Below are positions 19,738-25,671 of a stretch of DNA of 25,671 nucleotides, one piece after another (the stretch's first letter is position 1; each line of letters begins with the position of its first letter). The position numbers and the translations under genes are program-made. Source of the stretch: a virus; IMG/VR virus record IMGVR_UViG_3300043436_000900, positions 1 through 25,671 of that record. The stretch is one strand, 5' to 3'. The notes under the pieces are model-generated. The model was not told where the DNA came from. It saw only the letters and a list, made by a program, of their open reading frames with translations, and searched no databases.

Positions 19738-20871
19738 TTAGACGTTGGCGCCCTTGAACGTCTTCACGGCGTTAGGGTCAATGAGCCCGGTCGCGCCACG
19801 GAGAATTCCGCGATACGAGATGAGCCCTGTTCCGAACGCGAACGATCGGTCAGCTTCGATTGCAGGCGCCCCAGCGATGGCAGTGTACACGCTTCCAAGA
19901 TCGCCAAATGCGATCGAGAGAGCTTCGTCACCGTTGTCGACGAGAGCGGCTGAATACACTGGGAAGCCAAGGATCGTGTCTGGGCGGTTCTGATCGCCCG
20001 GCACGAAGATTGGTCGGCTTGCGCCGTCAACGAGTCCCATGACTGCACCAAGCGTGGTGTCGTTCATGAGGAAGCCGCGCTTCGCAGCGCGACGATACTG
20101 CTGCTTCACTGAATAGATGAGGCTGACAAGGTTCGCGTAGGTTGGGGCAACTGCCGCACCCTGAACGCCAACCGTTGCCGCAGCGGCAACAGCAGGAGCA
20201 GCAACTGCCCCGTGCGCGACGCTGAGTTCAGCAGCCAGCTTCTCCGTGGCCCATGAGGCTACGTCGAACATCTGGTCCTGAACAGTCTCGATACCGACCT
20301 GAAGAAGTGAAGCGTACTTCACTGGCGTCAGGCTGAGGGACGAGTTCGTGCCGTCCGACTCACCGATCGACGAGCCTTCGGAAACTGCGGCTGCAGTGCC
20401 GAGAGCGGTCGTTCGTGGAAGAGCAAGAACGTTGCCCTTCTCGAGCTGGATGACGGAAACAACGGCAGGGTCAACGAACGGGTTGACCTGACCAGCGGTG
20501 ATCCAGAAGCGGTCACCCTGCTCAACTGCCTGCGTGAAGGTCGCCTTCGTGATGTCACGAAGCTCAACCGTGCCGCCGTCTCGGGCGATTCGGCGAAGCT
20601 CAGCGGACAGGTCGCGGGTCGACTCAGCAGCCGGGGCGAAGGCAACAGCCTTCTCCGAGCGTGCAGCGTCGGCTGCGGCGCGGGCCTCAGCAGCGATCTT
20701 CTCTGACTGGATTGCGGAAGCAACAACTGAAGCCTCCGAAGTAAGGGCGTCAAAACGAGCCTGAGCCTCAGCCGTAAGGGCTTCGCCCTTGGCTGCGGCG
20801 TCTGCAACGATGCCCGAAGCATCAGTCAACAGCGCGGCGCGCTTCTCAGCCAGATTCTTGACGGTGTCCAT
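19738..20871 (-). CDS. Major capsid protein (HK97 fold)
   Basis: The protein has 377 residues, ATG at 20871 with an AAAGGAG ribosome site. Residues 1-75 form a long Ala/Glu-rich coiled coil ('SEASVVASAIQSEKIAAEAR'), the delta domain that acts as a scaffold and is cut off by the prohead protease. The shell domain follows, with the family's 'GTAAAVSEGSSIGESDGTNS', 'KYASLLQVGIETVQDQMFDV', 'GFLMNDTTLGAVMGLVD', 'TILGFPVYSAALVD' and 'IAFGDLGSVYTAI'. An Ala/Val-rich stretch ('HGAVAAPAVAAAATVGVQGA') in the A-domain region is unusual. Neighbouring protease and portal genes agree with the HK97 system. Confidence 0.9.
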   Translation of the reverse strand: MDTVKNLAEKRAALLTDASGIVADAAAKGEALTAEAQARFDALTSEASVVASAIQSEKIAAEARAAADAARSEKAVAFAPAAESTRDLSAELRRIARDGGTVELRDITKATFTQAVEQGDRFWITAGQVNPFVDPAVVSVIQLEKGNVLALPRTTALGTAAAVSEGSSIGESDGTNSSLSLTPVKYASLLQVGIETVQDQMFDVASWATEKLAAELSVAHGAVAAPAVAAAATVGVQGAAVAPTYANLVSLIYSVKQQYRRAAKRGFLMNDTTLGAVMGLVDGASRPIFVPGDQNRPDTILGFPVYSAALVDNGDEALSIAFGDLGSVYTAIAGAPAIEADRSFAFGTGLISYRGILRGATGLIDPNAVKTFKGANV

Positions 20872-20976
20872 GTTGGACTCCTTTCACTATCTGGGTTTAC
20901 ACAATACGCCGAGCCACCTATCCGATGCCCCTGATGATCAGGCAAGAGCGACCGTGGCGCGTGGGCTAACGGGAGT
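20872..20976 (-). promoter_or_regulatory. Capsid gene leader
   Basis: This 105-base gap lies upstream of the capsid gene. It holds a small inverted repeat CCTGA-TGA-TCAGG (20930-20942) and a weak promoter-like pair (TTGCCT, 17 bases, GATAGG) on the minus strand, ending in AAAGGAG. It is the longest gap in the late module, so a capsid-specific promoter or RNA processing site is plausible but not proven. Confidence 0.3.
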
Positions 20977-21726
20977 TTATCCCTTCAACTGCTCCAACTT
21001 CAGGCGGGCTGCCACAATGGTGTGGTGCTCGCCAGCCGGGGCAGTTGTCTCAGTGACGACTTCCTGCTCGGGTGCTGCGCCCAACTTGGCGCGCACTGCA
21101 TCGAGCAGCGCCGTCTGATCAGCGTCAAGTGCGTTGCCAGCCTTGACGGCTTCAAGTGTCTCAACGAGAGCGTCGCCGTCCACGCCGATCTTGCTCGGCG
21201 CGATCTTGCGCACGGCGGTCAAGCCGAGCGTTGCCGGGTAGGCGGGCGTGTGCCCCGAAAGTGTTGAGACTTCAAGCAGCCCAATCTCCGTCAGGGTGCG
21301 GCTGCCGTCTTCGTTCCACTGCTGCCCGTTCTTCGGCACGGTGAACCCGAAGGACATGCCCATTGCCTTGGCTTCGTTCGTCAGCTTGCTGATGACGGCT
21401 GCGGCGTCTGGGTCGGCTGGGTCAAGGCGAGCCTCAACCTTCAAGCCAACGGCATCTTCGCTCAGGGTCAGGCGCCCGCTCGCGGTCGTTGCCAGCATGC
21501 GGCTCTCATCATGACCATGCAAGAATTTGATGACGCGGCGCCCCTGCTCCGCCTGCTTGATAGCGCGCGCGAAGGCACCGTTGGCAATGCGCTCGATGAA
21601 GGGCAGCCCCTGCGATTCCGCGCCGAAGACGGCGGCGTATCCCGTGAAGGTCTTCTGTCCGTCTTCGCCTTCGGTGACGGTGAAGTCGCCGAGCGGCAGT
21701 GCGCGTGTTTCGTGCTCTCGTGCCAT
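20977..21726 (-). CDS. Prohead protease (S78 family), internal-start product
   Basis: This nested product has 249 residues and starts at an internal ATG (21726) preceded by GAGGAGAACTCA, a strong ribosome site with ideal spacing. It contains the HK97-type protease core: 'KTFTGYAAVFGAESQGLPFI', 'ANGAFARAI', 'FLHGHDES' with the catalytic histidine (about 72) and 'AMGMSFGFTV' with the serine (about 125). It processes the capsid delta domain during maturation. The C-terminal ~75 residues are acidic and end in a helix. Confidence 0.8.
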   Translation of the reverse strand: MAREHETRALPLGDFTVTEGEDGQKTFTGYAAVFGAESQGLPFIERIANGAFARAIKQAEQGRRVIKFLHGHDESRMLATTASGRLTLSEDAVGLKVEARLDPADPDAAAVISKLTNEAKAMGMSFGFTVPKNGQQWNEDGSRTLTEIGLLEVSTLSGHTPAYPATLGLTAVRKIAPSKIGVDGDALVETLEAVKAGNALDADQTALLDAVRAKLGAAPEQEVVTETTAPAGEHHTIVAARLKLEQLKG

Positions 21727-22479
21727 TGAGTTCTCCTCAAGCTGCGTTGTGTTGTTGATACTATCCGCCCAAGCCAGCACGCGATCCGCGCCGTTTGTGT
21801 CTACGGGATTGACGCCCCAGAGTAGGGCGGCAACGGCTCCGGGGCCCGGGAAGTTTTCGTCTTCTGGGTCGCTGTTCTGAGGGACGCCTTCCCAGTCACC
21901 ACGGTGTCGGCGAATCCACGCCGCCATGCGAACGACCTTCTCGTCATCCACGCGCCCGTCGGCAAGTTGGCGCGCTTCTCGGATGGTTGCATCCTGCAAG
22001 CCGTCTCCGCCGAGCCCGCCTTCGTAGGCTTCGAGTCCAGCCTTCGCTGCAGCTGCGACGTAGTTCGGCACGTTGACAATGGCGCGCTCTTCGTCCGTGA
22101 TGAACTGCTCTGGGGTGTAGGCTTCAATCCCCAAGCCCTGCGCCATCTCGCGCACGGCTGGATCGTTGTCGATTGCGTATTCAATCTCTGAGCCGTACTG
22201 CTCTTTCAGAAGTCCATACTTGTATTCTTTGAACGCCAGCCCAGTGGCGAAGGCGCTGCCCTCAAAGTCGTTCAGGTGAATCTCCTCAACGCCAGCCACG
22301 CCGTACTCCTGCAACCACGCGCGTGTCTCAGTCAGGCGGTCGATCTTGCGCGCGCTGACGATGATGACCTGCGTCTCGCCGCTCATGACTTTCTCGTTCA
22401 GTGCGTCAATCAGTGGCTGGTTCGGCTGCTCGTTCTCCAGCACCAGCGTGCCGTCTAGGTCGACGATCACGTAGCTCAC
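20977..22479 (-). CDS. HAD phosphatase - conserved domain - prohead protease fusion
   Basis: The full-length product has 500 residues, GTG at 22479 overlapping the portal stop (GTGA). Residues 1-125 form a HAD-type phosphatase like the 3'-phosphatase half of polynucleotide kinase: 'YVIVDLDGTL' (D7, D9), 'IIVSAR' (39-44), K near 86-92 and 'AIDNDPAV' (102-109). Residues about 130-225 form a conserved region with 'VPNYVAAAAKAGLEA', 'GDGLQDATIREARQLADG', 'MAAWIRRHRGDW' and 'FPGPGAVAALLWG', which I recognise as a recurring phage motif of unknown role. Residues 252-500 are the prohead protease. All motifs are intact, so this is not a decayed gene. How a phosphatase serves head assembly is unknown. 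Confidence 0.8.
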   Translation of the reverse strand: MSYVIVDLDGTLVLENEQPNQPLIDALNEKVMSGETQVIIVSARKIDRLTETRAWLQEYGVAGVEEIHLNDFEGSAFATGLAFKEYKYGLLKEQYGSEIEYAIDNDPAVREMAQGLGIEAYTPEQFITDEERAIVNVPNYVAAAAKAGLEAYEGGLGGDGLQDATIREARQLADGRVDDEKVVRMAAWIRRHRGDWEGVPQNSDPEDENFPGPGAVAALLWGVNPVDTNGADRVLAWADSINNTTQLEENSMAREHETRALPLGDFTVTEGEDGQKTFTGYAAVFGAESQGLPFIERIANGAFARAIKQAEQGRRVIKFLHGHDESRMLATTASGRLTLSEDAVGLKVEARLDPADPDAAAVISKLTNEAKAMGMSFGFTVPKNGQQWNEDGSRTLTEIGLLEVSTLSGHTPAYPATLGLTAVRKIAPSKIGVDGDALVETLEAVKAGNALDADQTALLDAVRAKLGAAPEQEVVTETTAPAGEHHTIVAARLKLEQLKG

Positions 22480-23648
22480 GCCTGCGGCTCCTCACCTACG
22501 GTGCCGATGTTCAGCGGCTGGCGGAAGGCGTCACCATCAGGGCCCACTGGCGGGCGATCCTCAAGGGTGCGCACTTCGTTCAGGCTGAGGAAGCCGTTGT
22601 TCAATGCGACGGCGTAGGCGTCGAATCGCTCCTTCGTCAACGGTCGCAGCATGCTGTCAACGTTGAACTTGATGAAGGTGGTGTCGCCAACGATGAGCCG
22701 CTGGAAGCCTGCTTCTAGCCGAGCGATCAGGCTGCCGAGTCCCAAGGTCAACCACTCTCGTGAGATGATCTCAAGACTATTGAAGCTGGAGTTGCCCCCG
22801 GGCAGCTGTAGAAGATGCAGCGGTACGCCGTAGAGTCGGGCGATCGCCTGCGTGCCTGCTTCCATGTTCTCAACGATTGCCAAGTCTGACGGGTTGAAGC
22901 CCATGCTCTTGAAGTCGGCGCCGCCCGTCAGCACTGCAACCTTGTGCATGTTGCGCAGCCCTTCGTGACGTCGTCCGAACGATGCGCGCAGGCTCTCTGC
23001 CTGATCCGCAGTGAGCTCCCCCGGCACGGTCACGAGCCCGCTGACGGATGCGCCCTGCTCGAAGAACTTCGCGGCGTACTCTGTCGTCGCCTTGGCAAGT
23101 CCGAGCGTTGTCTTGTGATGCTCAACTGGTGAGAGCCCGCGCAAGTCTTCGCCGACTCCGAAGAGTGTGATGTGCACGATGTCATCAGCCGTCAAGTCAA
23201 CGGCGCCCGCCGTCGTCTTGACGCGGTAGATTGGCGCACCGTTCTCGCCGCGCAACACGGTCACCTTTCTCGGATCAAGGAGGCGAATCTCGACAATCTC
23301 GGCACCATCACGCAGCACCATCAAGAAGGCGTTGCCGTCAATCATCAAGCTGCTGACGGTGCGATGCATCAGGTCGAAGCGGGTGTAGTTCGGATTGTTC
23401 GGCACTGGATTGTCAAGCCAGCGTGGGCGGGTCACTGGACGGCGTACGCCACGGTCACGGATGAAGACGCCGACTGGCATCGTTGCAACGGTGTCGGCGT
23501 AGAGTTTTACGGCAGCGTACAAGGCCCCGATTGTGGTGGCGTTCTTCTCGTTGAGACTGGTGCCTGCGGCGTCGACTTCAACGTTCCACATGCCGCCGAC
23601 GGCTCGCTCTTCGCTCTGACGTCCAAGAAGACGGTCAACGATTCCCAC
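22476..23648 (-). CDS. Portal protein (HK97 type)
   Basis: The protein has 390 residues, GTG at 23648 with an AAGGAG ribosome site. Features of the family are clear: 'ALYAAVKLYADTVATMPVGV', 'HRTVSSLMIDGNAFLMVLRD', 'EIRLLDPRKVTVLRG', 'KVAVLTGGADFKSMGFNPSD', 'AIARLYGVPLHLLQLPGGN' and the C-terminal 'GFLSLNEVRTLEDRPPVGPD'. The dodecamer sits at the head vertex and is the DNA channel. Gene order terminase-portal-protease-capsid is the HK97 standard. Confidence 0.9.
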   Translation of the reverse strand: MGIVDRLLGRQSEERAVGGMWNVEVDAAGTSLNEKNATTIGALYAAVKLYADTVATMPVGVFIRDRGVRRPVTRPRWLDNPVPNNPNYTRFDLMHRTVSSLMIDGNAFLMVLRDGAEIVEIRLLDPRKVTVLRGENGAPIYRVKTTAGAVDLTADDIVHITLFGVGEDLRGLSPVEHHKTTLGLAKATTEYAAKFFEQGASVSGLVTVPGELTADQAESLRASFGRRHEGLRNMHKVAVLTGGADFKSMGFNPSDLAIVENMEAGTQAIARLYGVPLHLLQLPGGNSSFNSLEIISREWLTLGLGSLIARLEAGFQRLIVGDTTFIKFNVDSMLRPLTKERFDAYAVALNNGFLSLNEVRTLEDRPPVGPDGDAFRQPLNIGTVGEEPQA

Positions 23649-23657
23649 TATGACTCC

Positions 23658-25277
23658 TTACAACTCAATGAACGCGACTGATGCGCGCGGCTTCTCCGCT
23701 GGTGTTGCGCCTAGCGTAGCAGCACGCCCCCACGCCATAATGGCTGCCACGCACAAGTCAATCTTCTTCCCTGAGTCCTTGCCCTTGCGCACCTGCACAC
23801 CGTAGCGCGTAGTGTAGGGCGTGGCTTGGCTGACGTGCCGGGCGATGCGTGGATCTCCGTCATGCTTGAGCCGTCCGTTCACCACGGCATCGTAGAAGGC
23901 GGCGGTTGCTGGGGTCATACGCGCTGGGCTCTGGGGATGCTCAACGACGGGAAGGCCCGCCTGCTGCCAACGCTCCATGACGGACTGCCACCTGAACGGG
24001 TCGCAGTTGATCTCGCGCACGGCGTAGGTTTTGCAGAGTTCTTCCATGCGCATCTCGACCTCCTCAACGGGGACGCGCCAACTCAGGTCGTCGATCGGAC
24101 GCTCCCAGAGTCCGAGCACGAAGACGGCGGAGTCCGTGGTGCGCACGCCAACGATCGCGGTGCTGTCGTTGCTGAAAGAGCCGTCGAACCCGACCACCAG
24201 CGGGTCACCATCCTGCAGCTGCAGGGTGGTATCGGCGCAGGCGTCCCACGTCCCAGCAGGCAAGAACGCCTGCCCAGATGCAGCGAACTGGTTCAGGCGC
24301 TTCGTCCGAAACTCTGCTTCGGGGGTGCGCATCTTCGCTGAAGTCAAGTCTTCAAGGCTCAGCAATGGCGGCGTTGAGAGCAGCCCGGGGTTGGCTTGCG
24401 CCCACTTCTCGGGGTGCGTGTAGGCGTCGTCGTCGGCTTCGTACCACGCCATCCCAAGCGTCGGGTCGTCATGTTCGCCCGTGATGCGACGGCGTGCCAA
24501 CTGGTAGAGCGTGTACGCGATGGAGTCCATGCCCGTCTGATCCGTGCGCTGCCCAGCCGTGGTGATCGCCAAGAAGAGCGGGCTGCGTCGGGCGCCCATT
24601 GAGAGCGAGAGCACGTCGAACAAGTCACGGTTGGGCCATGCTGCCAACTCATCAGCGAGCACTAGCGTGGCGCTCAAGCCCTCCTTCGTGTATGCCTCAG
24701 ACGAGAGCGCCCGCCAGATGGTGCCCGTCGGCTTGAACTCTAGGGTGTCCCTGAACACCTTGATCTGCTCAGCCAGCATCGGGCTCATCTCGACGGCGCG
24801 CTTGGCGTGCGCCATTACCAGCTTCGCCTGATCGCGGTCAGCAGCAGCCGAGTAGATTTCACCACCCTGATCACCGAAGAGTCCAAGCGCCAGCGGCACC
24901 GTTGAGAGCAGCGCCGTCTTCCCGTTCTTGCGGGCTGCGCCCACCATGAAGAAGCGGTGCGTGTAGGTGCCGTCTGCCTTGCGTGCTAGGGCATGGCGTA
25001 GCAGGTTGCGCTGCCATGGGCGGAAGGTGATCGGCTCGCCAGAGAGCCCGCCGATAGAGTCCTTGGCGATGGGCACCAGCGCCTCACCGAAGTCAGCCAC
25101 CTGATCGCCCTGCGAGCGGTCAAGGTCAGCCTGCGCGGTAGGCGTCAGCCAGCGCGGGGGCCAGTCGGGAGTGCCGCGAACTTCTCTCTGAACTCTTCGA
25201 GCAGAGTCCTTGCCTGCACCATTGCGATGCCGAGCCTTGCGCGGTCGCTTGGCGTCAGTCCCAGTGAGCTCATCCAC
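23658..25277 (-). CDS. terL: Terminase large subunit
   Basis: The protein has about 539 residues from the GTG at 25277, preceded by GGAGGAGAG at 9 bases. A TTG at 25316 is possible but lacks that site. The ATPase half has 'GEPITFRPWQRNLLRHAL', Walker A 'GAARKNGKT' (113-121) and Walker B 'ATLVLADELAAW' (203-214). The nuclease half has 'VVGFDGSFSNDSTAIVG' (D365), 'REINCDPFRW' (D426) and 'KKIDLCVAAIMAWG' (D507). It drives DNA packaging and cuts concatemers. Its start lies well inside the small subunit gene (about 130-base overlap). Confidence 0.92.
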   Translation of the reverse strand: MDELTGTDAKRPRKARHRNGAGKDSARRVQREVRGTPDWPPRWLTPTAQADLDRSQGDQVADFGEALVPIAKDSIGGLSGEPITFRPWQRNLLRHALARKADGTYTHRFFMVGAARKNGKTALLSTVPLALGLFGDQGGEIYSAAADRDQAKLVMAHAKRAVEMSPMLAEQIKVFRDTLEFKPTGTIWRALSSEAYTKEGLSATLVLADELAAWPNRDLFDVLSLSMGARRSPLFLAITTAGQRTDQTGMDSIAYTLYQLARRRITGEHDDPTLGMAWYEADDDAYTHPEKWAQANPGLLSTPPLLSLEDLTSAKMRTPEAEFRTKRLNQFAASGQAFLPAGTWDACADTTLQLQDGDPLVVGFDGSFSNDSTAIVGVRTTDSAVFVLGLWERPIDDLSWRVPVEEVEMRMEELCKTYAVREINCDPFRWQSVMERWQQAGLPVVEHPQSPARMTPATAAFYDAVVNGRLKHDGDPRIARHVSQATPYTTRYGVQVRKGKDSGKKIDLCVAAIMAWGRAATLGATPAEKPRASVAFIEL

Positions 25278-25630
25278 TTGTAGATTCTCTCCTCCGTTGC
25301 GGTGCGCATCCCCCAAGCCGGGTGAGCGTAGGCGTAGCCCTTGTCCGTGTAGAGTACTACGCCGTCGACCTCCAGCCGCGCAGTCAGTTGCGCCAGCATC
25401 TGCTCATCCTTGCAGAGCATCGTCAACGCTTCGCGGTCGGACTCAGCCAACCAGTCGCACGCCGACGTGATGCGCAGCCAGACGCCCTGACCTACGGGGT
25501 CAAGCCCTTCAGGCAGCGTCAGATTGTCCAGCGGAGCGACTCCTGAGCCCTGCTTCGCGGGCATGCGCGACGGCTTCAACGTCCCGCGTTTTGCTTTGAC
25601 TTCGTTCGGCAATGGTTTAGGCGACGCCAT
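25145..25630 (-). CDS. terS: Terminase small subunit (P27-like)
   Basis: The protein has 161 residues from the ATG at 25630, preceded by GGTGGGGG. A GTG six codons upstream is less likely. 'ASPKPLPNEVKAKRGTLKPS' and 'LPEGLDPVGQGVWLRI', then 'LTMLCKDEQMLAQL' and 'LGLTPSDRARLGIAM', are the standard P27-family blocks. The family binds the packaging site and regulates the large subunit. It is the first gene of the late operon visible here. The first 41 bases of the operon leader in the window are G/C-rich with no clear promoter. Confidence 0.85.
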   Translation of the reverse strand: MASPKPLPNEVKAKRGTLKPSRMPAKQGSGVAPLDNLTLPEGLDPVGQGVWLRITSACDWLAESDREALTMLCKDEQMLAQLTARLEVDGVVLYTDKGYAYAHPAWGMRTATEERIYKWMSSLGLTPSDRARLGIAMVQARTLLEEFREKFAALPTGPRAG

Positions 25631-25671
25631 AAAACCCCCACCCCCCACGGTTGGACACGCATACGCGGGGC

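Noticed and set aside
20328-20822. 164-residue minus-strand frame within the capsid gene
   Set aside because: Its Leu/Arg/Pro-rich composition is typical of an out-of-frame reading of an Ala/Glu-rich coiled coil.
25278-25316. Longer large-terminase start at a TTG
   Set aside because: The GTG at 25277 has a much better ribosome site, and the extra 13 residues show no family pattern.
1-25671. Integrase, repressor, attachment site, tRNA, CRISPR array or insertion sequence
   Set aside because: None could be recognised on either strand, so the window gives no support for a temperate lifestyle. The genome is probably incomplete, so absence is not proof.

Overview
The window is about 25.7 kb of a tailed double-stranded DNA phage with a long, non-contractile tail (siphovirus type). 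Every gene I can support lies on the minus strand, so the map reads from right to left. The base composition is G/C-rich, with many GTG starts. Most genes touch or overlap their neighbour as ATGA, GTGA, TGATG or TAATG, so transcripts are long and polycistronic. The host is probably a high-GC, Gram-positive-like bacterium such as an actinobacterium. This is inferred from the style of the terminase, tail and lysis proteins and from several exported phage proteins. No host gene is present to prove it. I see no integrase, repressor/cro pair, tRNA, IS element or CRISPR array.

The late module occupies about 25.6 to 9.1 kb. The packaging and head genes come first: small and large terminase, HK97-type portal, an unusual three-part protein (HAD phosphatase, conserved middle domain, prohead protease) with an internal start, HK97-fold major capsid protein, and small head and connector proteins. 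The tail genes follow: tail-completion candidate, major tail protein, a tail assembly chaperone pair joined by a canonical -1 slippery site (CCCAAAA), an HK97 gp10-like protein, a short tape measure, a baseplate-type minor tail protein, and a tail fibre with a C1q-like tip whose gene is much lower in G/C. The lysis region contains a coiled-coil/TM protein, an exported proline-rich protein, a 59-residue two-helix holin candidate, a small unknown, and a cysteine-peptidase-like lysin that ends in two hydrophobic segments.

The early/replication module occupies about 9.0 to 0 kb. It starts after a short leader with candidate promoter and operator sequences. It encodes a small HTH-like protein, a Mre11-like metallophosphoesterase, a second candidate promoter, a run of very small zinc-ribbon and one-helix membrane proteins, a YqaJ-type exonuclease, a PD-(D/E)XK-like protein, a Rad52-type annealing protein, endonuclease VII, a winged-helix replication-like protein, a dNMP kinase, a resolvase-like nuclease, an exported RlpA-like barrel protein, an HTH/zinc protein, an HExxH metallopeptidase and an HNH endonuclease. 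YqaJ plus Rad52 form a two-component recombination system, and the nucleases would resolve its branched products. No polymerase, primase or helicase is visible, so the genome probably continues beyond the left edge.

At least five genes (2193-2357, 6850-6933, 6933-7079, 7318-7497, 10542-10721) encode fewer than 60 residues. They were found by reading the translational overlaps directly.
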